Positions 53,746 to 62,983 of a DNA stretch of 62,983 nucleotides are shown one piece after another. The position numbers and the translations under genes were made by a program. The stretch's first letter is position 1, and every line of letters starts with the position of its first letter. Source of the stretch: Betaproteobacteria bacterium (GTDB lineage: Bacteria > Pseudomonadota > Gammaproteobacteria > Burkholderiales > SG8-41); contig OMIN01000146.1 in the NCBI GenBank assembly GCA_900299145.1, positions 1-62,983 on the forward strand, given 5' to 3'. The notes beneath the pieces are model-generated. The model worked only from the letters and a program-made list of their open reading frames with translations, was not told where the DNA came from and did not search any database.

Positions 53746-54501
53746 CTAAAACGCGTACTTCCTCAACCCCCCATCCACCGGCATCACTGTCCCCGTGATA
53801 TACCCTGCCAACGGCGACGCCAAAAACACCGCCAGCACCGCGAGCTCCTCCGGCTCGCCGTAGCGCCCGACGGGGATTTCCGTGCGCGATTGTTCGGCGC
53901 GGAATTCGGGAGAGTATTTGCGGCGGATTTGTTCGCTCATGATTCGGCCGGGCGGGATGCAGTTGACGGTGACACCGTGCGGGCCGACTTCGCGTGACAG
54001 GCCTTTCGACCACGCGTGGATAGCGGCTTTAGTGGGCGTGGCGGCGATCAGCGCTTCGGGTTCGGATTTGCCGCTGATATTGATGACGCGGCCCCATTTG
54101 CGCTCCATCATGCCGGGCAACACGGCGTGGGTGAGCTGGCGCACGCGCACGAAATTGAGCGTCATGGATTCTTCCCACGCGCTGTCCGGGGCATCGACGT
54201 GAATCGCGGGTTTGCTGCCGCCGGCGCTGTTGATGAGGATGTCGATTTTGCCGAGCGCCTGTTCAGCGGCCGCGGCGAGGCGTGTTGCGGCGTCGGGTTC
54301 CATCACGTCGATGACAACGATTTTGGGCGCTTTGCCGCCTGCGGCTAAGATTTCGGCGGAGAGTTCTTCGAGCAAATTCTTACGGCGCGCGACGATGCAG
54401 GTTTGCACGCCTTCGGCGGCGAGGCCTTTGGCGATGGCGCGGCCTATGCCCTGGCTGGCGCCGGTGACGAGGGCGGTTTTATCTTGTAATTGTAAGTTCA
54501 T
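53746..54501 (-). CDS. Short-chain dehydrogenase/reductase
   Basis: 251 aa. NAD(P) motif TGxxxGIG in ALVTGASQGIGRAIAKGL (residues 10-27), NSAGG, and the C-terminal GRVINISGKSEPEAL, substituted for the usual YxxxK region by PTKAAIHAWSKGL with the lysine present but the tyrosine replaced by threonine (TPTKA). The C-terminal AGYITGTVMPVDGG is standard. The missing tyrosine makes activity uncertain. Monocistronic. Confidence 0.85.
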   Translation of the reverse strand: MNLQLQDKTALVTGASQGIGRAIAKGLAAEGVQTCIVARRKNLLEELSAEILAAGGKAPKIVVIDVMEPDAATRLAAAAEQALGKIDILINSAGGSKPAIHVDAPDSAWEESMTLNFVRVRQLTHAVLPGMMERKWGRVINISGKSEPEALIAATPTKAAIHAWSKGLSREVGPHGVTVNCIPPGRIMSEQIRRKYSPEFRAEQSRTEIPVGRYGEPEELAVLAVFLASPLAGYITGTVMPVDGGLRKYAF

Positions 54502-54569
54502 GATTTATTTAACTAATTTAAAGTTGAGAAATCTGGCTCGTGCCATACTCGTGCTCGCAGGGCATTCGT

Positions 54570-54622
54570 GCAAAGTGCCATTGGGGGCTGTGTTATGGGT
54601 TCCCGCCTGCGCGGGAACGACG
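54570..54622. repeat. Partial palindromic repeat
   Basis: Right arm only: GGTTCCCGCCTGCGCGGGAA then CGAC, in the gap before hpnD. Truncated copy of the GTCATTCC family. Confidence 0.6.
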
Positions 54623-54683
54623 GAGAAAACATTTTCGCAAGGTGCCATCAAGCAGCATGCCTCGAGTAGTTCGGTGTAGTGGT

Positions 54684-55517
54684 TTAGCCCTTCATCCATG
54701 TCTTACTCGCGATCCACAACTTGCGTAGTGGCGTGAGCGATGTGCGCTGTTTCAGCACTTTGCACCCGTCACAGCGGATTTCTTCGAGCAGGGTGCGGTA
54801 GATGCCGGCCATGATGATGCCGGGGATTTGCGGTTTGCGGTCCTGCTGCGGCAGTTTGGCAAAGGCGGCATCGTAATGGGTGATGGCGCGGTCGATCTGG
54901 AACGTCATCAGCTTCTGGAAGTTTTCGCTGTCGCGCGCGTTTTCGATGTCGGACTCGGCAACGCTGAATTTTTCCAGCTCATCAAGTGGCAGGTAGATGC
55001 GGTTGCGGCGCGCGTCTTCGCCCACGTCGCGGATGATGTTGGTGAGCTGAAACGCGAGGCCCAGTTCGGGTGCGTATTCCAGCGTTTTTTTGTCGCTGTA
55101 ACCGAAAATGCTGGCCGACATCAGGCCCACCACGCCGGCGACGCGATGGCAATAGAGTTTAAGCGTGTCGAAGTCGGGGTAACGGTTGTAGTCGAGATCC
55201 ATCGCCATGCCGTCGATGAGTTCGAGCATGTGCTGCTGCTGGATGTCATAGGCGACCACCGCGCAGGCGAGTGCTTGCGTAACCGGGTGTTGCGGCTTGC
55301 CGTCGTAAAGATTGGCCACTTCGTCACGCCACCACTTGAGTTTGGTGCGCGCAACGTTGGCGTCGGTGCACTCGTCGACCACGTCATCGACTTCGCGGCA
55401 ATAGGCATACAGCGCGGTGATGGCGCGACGGCGTTCGGGTGGCAGGAACAGGAAGCTGTAATAGAAGCTCGAGCCGCTTTGCACGGCCTTCTGCTGGCAA
55501 TACTCGTCTGGCGTCAC
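54684..55517 (-). CDS. hpnD: Presqualene diphosphate synthase HpnD
   Basis: 277 aa from the GTG at 55517, which overlaps the TGA of a short upstream frame. Trans-prenyltransferase head-to-head type: first aspartate-rich motif DDVVDECTD in YAYCREVDDVVDECTD, second in NIIRDVGEDARRNRIYLP. It joins two farnesyl diphosphates to presqualene diphosphate for squalene and hopanoid synthesis, with HpnC next. A third gene, hpnE (hydroxysqualene/squalene step), is not in the window: an SDR gene occupies the downstream place. Its first codons repeat those of a leader ORF at 55612. Confidence 0.92.
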   Translation of the reverse strand: MTPDEYCQQKAVQSGSSFYYSFLFLPPERRRAITALYAYCREVDDVVDECTDANVARTKLKWWRDEVANLYDGKPQHPVTQALACAVVAYDIQQQHMLELIDGMAMDLDYNRYPDFDTLKLYCHRVAGVVGLMSASIFGYSDKKTLEYAPELGLAFQLTNIIRDVGEDARRNRIYLPLDELEKFSVAESDIENARDSENFQKLMTFQIDRAITHYDAAFAKLPQQDRKPQIPGIIMAGIYRTLLEEIRCDGCKVLKQRTSLTPLRKLWIASKTWMKG

Positions 55518-55612
55518 GATTCGAAAACCTCGGGAGTGCCACAACACATAAAAAGGTTGCCGTGCTCGTGTTCCGCAACAGCCTTTTGCTGACAGTATTC
55601 GTCGGGCGTCAT
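55514..55612 (-). other. Short leader frame with duplicated HpnD N-terminus
   Basis: 32 codons from ATG 55612 (6 bp after the hpnC stop) to TGA at 55514-55516. It starts MTPDEYCQQKAV, identical to the hpnD start (VTPDEYCQQKAV), then diverges. Its TGA overlaps the hpnD GTG. Looks like a partial tandem duplication of the hpnD 5' end; it may be translated and coupled. Confidence 0.6.
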
Positions 55613-55616
55613 GTGC

Positions 55617-56435
55617 TTAAAAAGCCGACCGAGCGAGCATCAATACCCAATCATGCGGCTTCAACACCGGCCGCCGCCGGAAAACGTCGTAATTGACGTT
55701 GGCGATTTTGCTCAAAATGCGGTCGCCGCCGGCGATGATCATGCGCATTTCCAGCCCCAGCCGGCCTTTGAGTTCGCGGCCCAGTGGCGCGCCGGATTGC
55801 AGCAATTGCCGCGTACGGCTTACCTGAAAGCTCATGAAATCCCGCCAATTGCCGTTAGTCTGCGCATGGGCAATTTGCGATTCGCTGATGCCGTGCTGTG
55901 CCATTTCGTCTTGCGGAAAGTAAATGCGGTCTTTTAGGTAGTCAACGGCGACATCCTGCCAGAAATTGATGAGTTGCAGGCTGGAGCAGATGGCGTCCGA
56001 CCACTGGTTGTTTTGCGGCGTGGCCGCGCCGTAGAGCACCAGAAGTAGGCGGCCCACCGGGTTGGCGGAACGGCGGCAGTAGTCGAGCACGTCGGCGTAG
56101 TTGGCGTAGCGCGCCTTGACCACGTCCTGTGAGAACGCTGAAAGGAGGTCGCGGAACAGGGGAATCGGCAGATGGTGCTCACGAATGATGGACGCAAGCT
56201 GGGAAAACCATGCAATTTCAGGGGCTTGGCAAGCTTCGATGCGGTCGAGTTCGCGGCTGAAACTGTCGAGCAGGGCAAGGCGTTGGGCGGGTTGCAAATC
56301 GCCTTCGTCGGCGAAATCGTCAGCTTCACGCGCAAATCGGTAGATCAGCCCCACGGGGCGGCGCAAGTGGGGCGGCATCAGGATGGAGGCGACTGGAAAA
56401 TTCTCGTAGTGATCCGTTTCCATCGCGACGACCAT
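55617..56435 (-). CDS. hpnC: Hydroxysqualene synthase/squalene synthase-like HpnC
   Basis: 272 aa from the ATG at 56435; an ATG four codons later and a longer frame to 56477 are alternatives. Prenyltransferase motifs READDFADEGD (first aspartate-rich site) and NFWQDVAVDYLKDRIYFP (second). In the HpnCDE route HpnC converts presqualene diphosphate to hydroxysqualene. Upstream of hpnD on the same strand. Confidence 0.92.
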   Translation of the reverse strand: MVVAMETDHYENFPVASILMPPHLRRPVGLIYRFAREADDFADEGDLQPAQRLALLDSFSRELDRIEACQAPEIAWFSQLASIIREHHLPIPLFRDLLSAFSQDVVKARYANYADVLDYCRRSANPVGRLLLVLYGAATPQNNQWSDAICSSLQLINFWQDVAVDYLKDRIYFPQDEMAQHGISESQIAHAQTNGNWRDFMSFQVSRTRQLLQSGAPLGRELKGRLGLEMRMIIAGGDRILSKIANVNYDVFRRRPVLKPHDWVLMLARSAF

Positions 56436-56467
56436 CGTGTTGCGAAAACATCTTATTGAAACAATGA

Positions 56468-56498
56468 CTTGCAACAATTATTTGATGAAAATTGCAAG
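56468..56498. promoter_or_regulatory. Inverted repeat upstream of hpnC
   Basis: CTTGCAA and TTGCAAG arms, 17 bp apart, in the gap between hpnC and tRNA-Leu. It could be an operator or a weak terminator; no T-run. Confidence 0.35.
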
Positions 56499-56531
56499 CC
56501 TTGCGGGGTGTCGTTAAAGTGGGGAGTATAT

Positions 56532-56537
56532 TACAAT
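56532..56537 (+). promoter_or_regulatory. Possible -10 for tRNA-Leu/tig
   Basis: TACAAT about 110 bp before tRNA-Leu, inside TATATTACAATC; -35 not convincing. It would give a tRNA-Leu-tig transcript. Confidence 0.25.
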
Positions 56538-56646
56538 CGGCCCGTTGCGATGGGTTGCAAAACCGCGGGGCGCTGGGGTAGTCCAGATCGGCGGGGAAGG
56601 CGTTCTATCACATACGGCCGTTGCGAAGGCAGCGGCGAACAATGCA

Positions 56647-56731
<85 letters not shown>

Positions 56732-56770
56732 TCTCCGCAGGTTGATTTAGAGACAAAGGAACAGCAGTTC

Positions 56771-58081
56771 ATGCAAGCGAATCTTGAAACACTCAGCGGG
56801 TTGGAACGGAAATTGAGCGTGGCCGTGCCGCTGTCAGAAATTGATGTCGAAGTGCAATCCCGCCTCAAGAATATCAGCCGTACGGCCAAAATGCCCGGTT
56901 TTCGGCCCGGCAAGGTGCCGTTCAAGGTCGTTCAGCAGCAGTATGGTGCTTCGGTGCGGCAGGAAGTGCTTGGCGCCACGCTGGAAAAGAGCTTTGGCGA
57001 CGCTGTGCGCGACAAAAACTTGCGCGTCGCGGGTTACCCCAAGTTTGATGCCGCGCCGCCGGCCGAGGGTGCAGCGGATTTTCACTATAGCGCCACCTTT
57101 GAGGTTTATCCCGAATTCAAAGTCGGCGATATCGCTGCCAAGACCATTGATCGCGTGAAGCTCGACGTGGGCGATGCGGAAGTCGATAAAACGCTCAATA
57201 TCATGCGCAAGCAGCGCGCCACCTATGACGCGGTCGACCGCGCAGCGCAAAAAGAAGATCGGCTGCAAATCAGCTATAAGGGCACCATCGACGGCACGCC
57301 GTTCGAAGGCGGCACGGCGGAAAACCAGAGCGTGGTACTGGGCGAAGGCCGGCTGCTGCCGGATTTTGAAGCCGCGCTGGCGGGCATGAAAAAAGGCGAA
57401 ACCAAGAGTTTCGACCAGAAATTCCCTGACGATTACCACGGCAAGGAAGTTGCCGGCAAAACCGCACGGTTCGAGGTTACGGTAAGCGAAGTGGCTGCAC
57501 CGAAGTTGCCGGAAATTGACGCCGAGTTCGCCAAGTCACTCGGTGTGGCTGATGGCGACGTGACCAAGATGCGTGGCGAGGTCAAGGCCAATCTGGAGCG
57601 GGAAGTCAAGCAGCGCTTGAAGTCCAAAACCAAGGAACAGGTGATGCAGGCATTGCTGGATGTGACGCCAGTGGATGTACCCAAGTCCTTGATCGAAATG
57701 GAAACGCAGGCGCTGCAAGAGCAGATGCGTCAAAATTTTGCGGCGCGCGGCATGCCGGTGAAAGATGACATGCCGATGCCGGCGGAAATCTTTACTGCGC
57801 AGGCGCAGCGGCGCGTGTCGCTGGGGCTGATTTTGGGTGAACTGGTCCGCGCGAATAATCTGCACGCGCGGCCCGAACAGGTGCGTGCGGCGGTGGATTT
57901 GCAGGCGCAGAGCTACGAAAAGCCGGAAGAGGTGGTGAAGTGGTTTTACTCACAGCCCGACCGGCTGCGCGACATCGAATCCGTGGTGCTCGAGGAAAAC
58001 GTGGTCGAATGGGCGCTGGGTGTGGCGAAGGCCGAAGACAAGGCGGTCACCTTCGACGAATTGATGGGATACAACCAATGA
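56771..58081 (+). CDS. tig: Trigger factor
   Basis: 436 aa from ATG 56771 with AAAGGAAC upstream. N-terminal ribosome-binding domain with GFRPGKVP (residues about 43-50), middle PPIase FKBP-like domain ([24 protein letters not shown]), C-terminal chaperone domain. Peptidyl-prolyl isomerase and co-translational chaperone. Overlaps clpP by ATGA. Confidence 0.97.
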   Translation: MQANLETLSGLERKLSVAVPLSEIDVEVQSRLKNISRTAKMPGFRPGKVPFKVVQQQYGASVRQEVLGATLEKSFGDAVRDKNLRVAGYPKFDAAPPAEGAADFHYSATFEVYPEFKVGDIAAKTIDRVKLDVGDAEVDKTLNIMRKQRATYDAVDRAAQKEDRLQISYKGTIDGTPFEGGTAENQSVVLGEGRLLPDFEAALAGMKKGETKSFDQKFPDDYHGKEVAGKTARFEVTVSEVAAPKLPEIDAEFAKSLGVADGDVTKMRGEVKANLEREVKQRLKSKTKEQVMQALLDVTPVDVPKSLIEMETQALQEQMRQNFAARGMPVKDDMPMPAEIFTAQAQRRVSLGLILGELVRANNLHARPEQVRAAVDLQAQSYEKPEEVVKWFYSQPDRLRDIESVVLEENVVEWALGVAKAEDKAVTFDELMGYNQ

Positions 58082-58734
58082 TTTCCTTGAACGATCCGAT
58101 GCCCGGGCGTGAGGTGCGCATCGAGACACAAGCGCTCGGCCTGGTGCCGATGGTGGTCGAGCAAAGCGGCCGCGGCGAGCGCGCGTACGATATTTATTCG
58201 CGCCTCTTGAAAGAGCGCGTGGTGTTTCTGGTGGGCGAGGTCAACGAAGTCACCGCCAACCTGATCGTCGCGCAACTGCTGTTTCTGGAGTCCGAAAATC
58301 CCGATAAGGACATTTCGTTTTACATCAACTCACCGGGCGGCTCGGTGTCGGCGGGGCTGGCGATTTACGACACCATGCAGTTCATCAAGCCCGATGTCAG
58401 CACCATGTGCGTCGGGCAGGCGGCGAGCATGGGCGCGTTGCTGTTGACGGCGGGCGCCAAGGGCAAGCGTTTTTGCCTGCCGAATTCGCGCGTGATGATT
58501 CATCAACCGCTGGGCGGTTTCCGTGGCCAAGCTTCGGATATCGAAATACACGCCAAAGAAATTCTTTATTTAAAACAAAGACTTAACGAAATCATGGCGC
58601 ACCACAGCGGGCAAGCTGTCGATACCGTGAGCAGGGATACCGACCGCGATAATTTCTTGAGCGCGGAGCAGGCGGTGAAGTACGGGCTGGTGGATAAAGT
58701 GTTGACCTCGCGCGCCGATGTGCAGGCAGCGTAA
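58078..58734 (+). CDS. clpP: ATP-dependent Clp protease proteolytic subunit
   Basis: 218 aa from the ATG at 58078, overlapping tig by ATGA. Catalytic serine in [10 protein letters not shown], histidine in IHQPLGGF, and aspartate in SRDTDRDNF; forms tetradecameric proteolytic rings with ClpX. A run of AT-rich codons for LYLKQRLN (58568-58591) coincides with the interspersed motif core on the minus strand. Confidence 0.97.
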   Translation: MISLNDPMPGREVRIETQALGLVPMVVEQSGRGERAYDIYSRLLKERVVFLVGEVNEVTANLIVAQLLFLESENPDKDISFYINSPGGSVSAGLAIYDTMQFIKPDVSTMCVGQAASMGALLLTAGAKGKRFCLPNSRVMIHQPLGGFRGQASDIEIHAKEILYLKQRLNEIMAHHSGQAVDTVSRDTDRDNFLSAEQAVKYGLVDKVLTSRADVQAA

Positions 58735-58776
58735 TCATTTTTCGAGCGGTTTTTTGAACGACAGGGACGGCTAACG

Positions 58777-60048
58777 ATGTCAGAAAAAGCGAGCGGCGAA
58801 AAACTCCTGTATTGCTCCTTCTGCGGCAAGAGCCAGCACGAAGTACGCAAGCTGATTGCCGGCCCGTCGGTATTCATCTGCGACGAGTGCATTGAGCTGT
58901 GCAACGACATCATCCGCGAGGAAATTCAGGGCGACAAATCCGGCAAGAATGCCAAGTCGGATTTGCCGGTGCCGCACGAGATTCGTTCAATACTCGATCA
59001 ATACGTGATCGGGCAGGACACCGCGAAAAAAATCCTCTCGGTGGCGGTTTACAACCACTACAAACGCCTGAGAGAAGCCGGCAAGAAAGACGACATCGAG
59101 CTCGCCAAGTCGAACATCCTGTTGGTGGGCCCCACGGGCTCTGGCAAAACCCTGCTCGCGCAAACGCTGGCGCGGCTGTTGAACGTGCCATTTGTGATGG
59201 CGGATGCGACGACGTTGACCGAGGCTGGTTACGTTGGCGAGGACGTCGAAAATATCATCCAGAAGCTCCTGCAAAAGTGCGACTACGACGTCGAAAAAGC
59301 GCAGCGCGGCATCGTCTACATCGACGAAATCGACAAGATCTCGCGCAAGTCCGATAACCCCTCGATCACCCGCGACGTGTCGGGCGAGGGCGTGCAGCAG
59401 GCGTTGCTGAAACTTATCGAAGGCACTACTGCGTCGGTGCCGCCGCAGGGCGGAAGGAAGCACCCGAATCAGGAATTCGTACAGGTTGATACGACCAATA
59501 TTCTGTTCATCGTTGGCGGGGCGTTTGACGGTCTGGAGAAAGTCATCCGTGCACGCTCCGAAAAAGGCGGCATCGGTTTCGGCGCTGAAGTGCGCAGCAA
59601 GGATGACCGCAAGAGCATCACACGCGTGCTGCGCGATGTTCAGCCGGAAGATTTGATCAAGTTCGGTTTGATCCCGGAATTCGTCGGCCGCCTGCCGGTG
59701 GTCGCCACGCTCGGCGAACTCGACGAAGCCGCACTGATCCAGATTCTGACCCAACCCAAAAACGCGCTGGTCAAGCAATATCAAAAAATGTTCAGCATGG
59801 AAGGAGCGGAGTTGGAAATCCGCGAGTCCGCGCTGAAAGCCATCGCCAAGCGTGCGCTGGAACGGAAGACCGGCGCACGTGGTCTACGTTCCATACTCGA
59901 AAATACGCTGCTCAACACCATGTTCGACTTGCCGTCGCTGGAAAACGTGACCAAGGTCGTGGTCGATGAAGGCACTATTTTGAGCGATGCGCCGCCGCTG
60001 CTGATTTATTCTGACCCGCCCAAGGTCGCGTCGGGTGCAAAGACTTAG
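58777..60048 (+). CDS. clpX: ATP-dependent Clp protease ATP-binding subunit
   Basis: 423 aa. N-terminal zinc-binding domain [13 protein letters not shown] and CDECIELC, Walker A GPTGSGKT, Walker [11 protein letters not shown], sensor and pore loop GYVGEDVE, and the IGF-type loop region for ClpP docking (GGIGFGAE). Unfolds and delivers substrates to ClpP. 42 bp after clpP, same operon. Confidence 0.97.
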   Translation: MSEKASGEKLLYCSFCGKSQHEVRKLIAGPSVFICDECIELCNDIIREEIQGDKSGKNAKSDLPVPHEIRSILDQYVIGQDTAKKILSVAVYNHYKRLREAGKKDDIELAKSNILLVGPTGSGKTLLAQTLARLLNVPFVMADATTLTEAGYVGEDVENIIQKLLQKCDYDVEKAQRGIVYIDEIDKISRKSDNPSITRDVSGEGVQQALLKLIEGTTASVPPQGGRKHPNQEFVQVDTTNILFIVGGAFDGLEKVIRARSEKGGIGFGAEVRSKDDRKSITRVLRDVQPEDLIKFGLIPEFVGRLPVVATLGELDEAALIQILTQPKNALVKQYQKMFSMEGAELEIRESALKAIAKRALERKTGARGLRSILENTLLNTMFDLPSLENVTKVVVDEGTILSDAPPLLIYSDPPKVASGAKT

Positions 60049-60086
60049 AAGGTGCTGAAGCTGTTGAAGTGCTTGTGAATGTATTT

Positions 60087-60114
60087 TAAGTATCTGTTTT
60101 TATTGAATTATTTG
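60087..60114 (+). repeat. AT-rich interspersed motif, copy 14
   Basis: TAAGTATCTGTTTTTATTGA followed by ATTATTTG, between clpX and the lon promoter; sense to both. Confidence 0.85.
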
Positions 60115-60118
60115 TTGG

Positions 60119-60147
60119 GGTTGAATGTGCGGGTTTACGCCCCATAT
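60119..60147 (+). promoter_or_regulatory. Probable heat-shock (sigma32) promoter of lon
   Basis: GGTTGAA and CCCCATAT separated by 14 bp, a good match to the sigma32 consensus CTTGAA-N13-15-CCCCATnT. The start would fall about 7 bp downstream, some 27 bp ahead of the lon ATG. lon is a classic sigma32 gene. Confidence 0.65.
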
Positions 60148-60180
60148 GCATGAAACGAAGTTTTTGAAAGGTAAACCACC

Positions 60181-62616
60181 ATGACTGACCCGGCGAATAT
60201 CGCTGCCACCGGCTCCACCGACGCACCACTGCAAATGCCGCTATTGCCATTGCGCGATGTGGTGGTTTTTCCGCACATGGTGATTCCCCTGTTTGTCGGG
60301 CGGCCCAAGTCGATCCAGGCGCTCGAAGCGGCCATGGTTTCCGGCAAAAGCATCATGCTGGTTGCGCAGCGTTCAGCGGCGAAAGACGATCCGGGCGCGG
60401 AAGACCTGTATGCCATCGGCGCAGTAGCGACTATCCTGCAAATGTTGAAGCTGCCGGACGGCACGGTGAAGGTGCTGGTCGAAGGCGGACAGCGCGCGCG
60501 CATCGTCGAAGTCAACGATGTCAAGACGCATTTCATGGCGACAGTGACGCCGGTGGTAATCGCCGCGGCTGCGCCGGATGCGGATCGTGAAATCGAGGCC
60601 ATGCGCCGCACCATGGTGCAGCAGTTCGATCAGTATGTGAAGCTCAACAAGAAAATTCCGCCGGAGATTCTTACCTCCATCGCCGGCATTGATGACGCCA
60701 GCCGCTTGGCCGACCAGATCGCCGCGCACTTGCCGTTGAAGCTCGAACAAAAGCAGGAAGTGCTTGAAATGTTCGATGTGAAGTCGCGTCTTGATCATTT
60801 GCTGAAAGTGGTCGATGGGGAGCTCGATATCCTGCAAGTTGAAAAGCGCATCCGCGGGCGTGTCAAACGCCAGATGGAAAAATCGCAGCGCGAGTACTAT
60901 CTGAACGAGCAGGTCAAGGCGATCCAGAAGGAACTTGGCGAAGGCGAAGAAGGTGCGGACAGCGACGAAATTGCCAAGCGCATCAAGGCTGCGCGCATGC
61001 CCAAGGACGCGCGCAAGAAGGCCGAGGCTGAGCTGAAAAAACTCAAGCTGATGTCGCCGATGTCGGCCGAAGCCACCGTGGTGCGCAATTTCATCGATGC
61101 GCTGGTGTCGTTGCCGTGGCGCAAGAAAAGCAAAATCAGCACTGATCTCGTAGCCGCTGAAAAAGTGCTCGATGAAGATCACGATGGCCTCGAAAAGGTC
61201 AAGGAACGCATCATCGAATATCTCGCGGTGCAGCAGCGTGTAGACAAGGTGAAAGCGCCGATTCTGTGCTTGGTGGGTGCGCCCGGCGTGGGCAAGACCT
61301 CGCTCGGTCAATCTATCGCGCGCGCGACCAACCGCAAGTTTGTGCGCATGGCGCTGGGTGGCGTGCGCGACGAGGCGGAAATTCGCGGCCATCGGCGTAC
61401 CTACATAGGCTCCATGCCCGGCAAGATTTTGCAGAATATGTCGAAAGTCGGCGTTCGTAACCCTTTGTTTTTATTGGATGAAGTGGACAAGCTCGGGCAG
61501 GATTTCCGCGGCGATCCATCGAGCGCGCTGCTGGAAGTGCTCGATCCGGAACAGAACCATACTTTTGTCGATCACTATGTCGAAGTGGAATACGATTTGT
61601 CGGACGTGATGTTTGTCGCCACGGCGAATACGCTGAACATTCCGCCGGCGCTGCTCGACCGCATGGAAGTGATTCGCCTGTCGGGCTACACCGAGGACGA
61701 AAAGGTCAAGATTGCGCAGAATCACCTGCTGCCCAAGCTCGAAAAAAACCACGGATTGAAGAAAGACGAAATGGTGGTGTCGGAAAGCGCAATCCGCGAC
61801 ATCGTGCGTTACTACACGCGCGAGGCCGGGGTGCGCGCGCTGGAGCGCGAGCTGTCGAAAGTCTGCCGCAAGGTGGTGAAGGATTTGGTCAAGGCCGGTG
61901 AAAAGGGCCGCAAATTCACGGTGTCGGCACGCAATCTCGATAAGTATTGCGGCGTGCGCCGCTACAGCTACGGCATCGCCGAGAAGAACAATCAGGTCGG
62001 GCAGGTCAACGGCCTTGCGTGGACGGAAGTTGGCGGCGAGTTGCTTTCCATCGAAGCCATCCGCATGCCCGGCAAAGGCAAAATGACGACCACCGGCAAA
62101 CTCGGTGAAGTGATGCAGGAATCCGTGCAGGCAGCGCTGTCGGTGGTGCGCAGCCGCTCGCAACGCCTGGGCATTGAACCGGGCTTCTACGAGAAAAGCG
62201 ACATTCACATCCACCTGCCCGAGGGCGCAACACCCAAGGACGGTCCCAGCGCGGGTATTGGCATATGCACTGCGATGGTTTCCATGCTCACCGGCATTCC
62301 GGTACGCGCGGATGTGGCGATGACAGGGGAAATCACCCTTCGCGGCGAGGTGCTGCCCATCGGTGGCTTGAAGGAAAAATTATTGGCGGCGCACCGCGGT
62401 GGCATCAAGACCGTGTTGATCCCTGAGGAAAACGTCAAAGACCTCGTGGATATTCCCGACAACATCAAGAACAAGCTCGACATTCATCCCATCAAATGGA
62501 TCGACGCCGCACTGGAACTCGCACTGGAACGCAAGCCTGTGCCGCTGCCCGAGTCACAGCCAGAGTCCGCGCCGGTGGCGGCGCCGCCTGCCGCGACGGA
62601 GACTGTCAAGCACTAA
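60181..62616 (+). CDS. lon: ATP-dependent protease Lon
   Basis: 811 aa, GAAAGGTAAACCACC upstream. N-terminal LON substrate domain ([26 protein letters not shown]), AAA domain with Walker A GAPGVGKT and Walker [10 protein letters not shown], and the C-terminal protease with serine in KDGPSAGI and lysine in [14 protein letters not shown]. Degrades misfolded and regulatory proteins. The codons for NPLFLLDE (from AAC to GAA, 61459-61482) match the interspersed motif core on the plus strand. Confidence 0.98.
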   Translation: MTDPANIAATGSTDAPLQMPLLPLRDVVVFPHMVIPLFVGRPKSIQALEAAMVSGKSIMLVAQRSAAKDDPGAEDLYAIGAVATILQMLKLPDGTVKVLVEGGQRARIVEVNDVKTHFMATVTPVVIAAAAPDADREIEAMRRTMVQQFDQYVKLNKKIPPEILTSIAGIDDASRLADQIAAHLPLKLEQKQEVLEMFDVKSRLDHLLKVVDGELDILQVEKRIRGRVKRQMEKSQREYYLNEQVKAIQKELGEGEEGADSDEIAKRIKAARMPKDARKKAEAELKKLKLMSPMSAEATVVRNFIDALVSLPWRKKSKISTDLVAAEKVLDEDHDGLEKVKERIIEYLAVQQRVDKVKAPILCLVGAPGVGKTSLGQSIARATNRKFVRMALGGVRDEAEIRGHRRTYIGSMPGKILQNMSKVGVRNPLFLLDEVDKLGQDFRGDPSSALLEVLDPEQNHTFVDHYVEVEYDLSDVMFVATANTLNIPPALLDRMEVIRLSGYTEDEKVKIAQNHLLPKLEKNHGLKKDEMVVSESAIRDIVRYYTREAGVRALERELSKVCRKVVKDLVKAGEKGRKFTVSARNLDKYCGVRRYSYGIAEKNNQVGQVNGLAWTEVGGELLSIEAIRMPGKGKMTTTGKLGEVMQESVQAALSVVRSRSQRLGIEPGFYEKSDIHIHLPEGATPKDGPSAGIGICTAMVSMLTGIPVRADVAMTGEITLRGEVLPIGGLKEKLLAAHRGGIKTVLIPEENVKDLVDIPDNIKNKLDIHPIKWIDAALELALERKPVPLPESQPESAPVAAPPAATETVKH

Positions 62617-62635
62617 CCTGACGCAGGCTTGCCAC

Positions 62636-62667
62636 GCGACTGACCACCAAAGTGAGTGGTCAGTCGC
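62636..62667. repeat. Perfect inverted repeat after lon
   Basis: GCGACTGACCAC and GTGGTCAGTCGC, a 12-bp stem around CAAAGTGA. There is no following T-run, so a terminator is unlikely; may be an operator or RNA-stability element. Confidence 0.5.
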
Positions 62668-62736
62668 CCGAAAATGCGATAGAATGCGCGACTTCGTTGT
62701 GCGCCGGGCGCCCAAAATTGCCAGTGTCAGAATCCC

Positions 62737-62812
62737 GGGTGCTTAGCTCAGTTGGTAGAGCGTCGCCCTTACAAGGCGAATGTCGGCGGTTCGAACCCGT
62801 CAGCACCCACCA
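62737..62812 (+). tRNA. tRNA-Val (anticodon TAC)
   Basis: 76 nt with encoded CCA. Acceptor GGGTGCT/AGCACCC, anticodon stem TCGCC/GGCGA with loop CTTACAA (anticodon TAC), T-loop GGTTCGAACCC. Downstream of lon; a -10-like TAGAAT sits about 55 bp upstream. Confidence 0.97.
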
Positions 62813-62905
62813 GATTGCTTCAGGGTTGTGGCGCAGCGTGGAGTTCTTTCGACGGATGTAGAAGACACATTCAGTGCGTCAGCGATTGAGTAGTTCAGCA
62901 GTAAT

Positions 62906-62982
62906 GGAGTGGTAGTTCAGTTGGTTAGAATACCGGCCTGTCACGCCGGGGGTCGCGGGTTCGAGTCCCGTCCACTCCGCCA
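62906..62982 (+). tRNA. tRNA-Asp (anticodon GTC)
   Basis: 77 nt with encoded CCA. Acceptor GGAGTGG/CCACTCC, anticodon stem CCGGC/GCCGG with loop CTGTCAC (anticodon GTC), T-loop GGGTTCGAGTCCC. Follows tRNA-Val by about 93 bp. Confidence 0.97.
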
Positions 62983-62983
62983 A

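Noticed and set aside
54510-54528. TAACTAATTTAAAGTTGAG upstream of the SDR gene as a fifteenth motif copy
   Set aside because: Only the first six or seven bases fit and the central TGTTTT core is missing.

Overview
The window looks like a chromosome segment of a Betaproteobacterium, most likely a Burkholderiales-type organism, possibly an uncultured or environmental one. The reasons are the moderately high GC, the order tig-clpP-clpX-lon followed by tRNA-Val and tRNA-Asp, the run PHP phosphoesterase-yciO-M50 protease-trpS, hpnC-hpnD, and seven Bug-type (TctC-like) solute receptors scattered without membrane partners. No phage, plasmid, CRISPR array or transposase was seen.

Layout. 0.1-8.1 kb: two carboxymuconolactone-decarboxylase-like proteins, a thiamine-diphosphate enzyme overlapping a Bug receptor, a secreted phosphatase, an orphan DNA methyltransferase with eight GTAC sites in its upstream region, and a GMC oxidoreductase. 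8.3-15.5 kb: a divergent ArsR regulator/MFS pair, a decayed glcF copy, and a CheB-CheR-PAS-histidine kinase with response regulator (the kinase carries an in-frame TGA). 15.5-19.6 kb: glcDEF glycolate oxidase. 19.6-24.4 kb: Bug receptor-HyuB-HyuA operon. 24.4-37.1 kb: further receptors, a hot-dog enzyme, a histidine phosphatase, a BisC-like molybdoenzyme, a four-domain rhodanese protein and a fumarylacetoacetase-like enzyme. 37.2-41.6 kb: PhyH dioxygenase, Tat-exported amidohydrolase, two NTF2-like proteins and RhlE. 41.8-49.3 kb: HNH nuclease, Bug receptor, a carboxypeptidase-regulatory/cytochrome c/Vgb-propeller fusion, a beta-hydroxyacid dehydrogenase and two luciferase-like monooxygenases. 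49.5-63 kb is mostly housekeeping: RNA/tRNA modification and charging, presqualene/squalene synthesis, and the trigger factor-ClpXP-Lon proteostasis block.

How it works together. The first 49 kb reads as a versatile carboxylate/aromatic scavenging region: periplasmic receptors next to single enzymes (oxoprolinase/hydantoinase, glycolate oxidase, FAH, dioxygenase, flavin monooxygenases). The last 13 kb is conserved core.

Most notable is an AT-rich interspersed motif of about 28 bp (core TAASTATNTGTTTTTATTG) found 14 times at gene boundaries. Its orientation follows the chromosome strand (12 plus, 2 minus) and not the direction of the adjacent gene. Other highlights are the GTAC cluster at the methyltransferase, three otherwise intact genes each broken by one in-frame stop codon, the kinase operon flanked by glcF and a glcF remnant, and a duplicated hpnD start.
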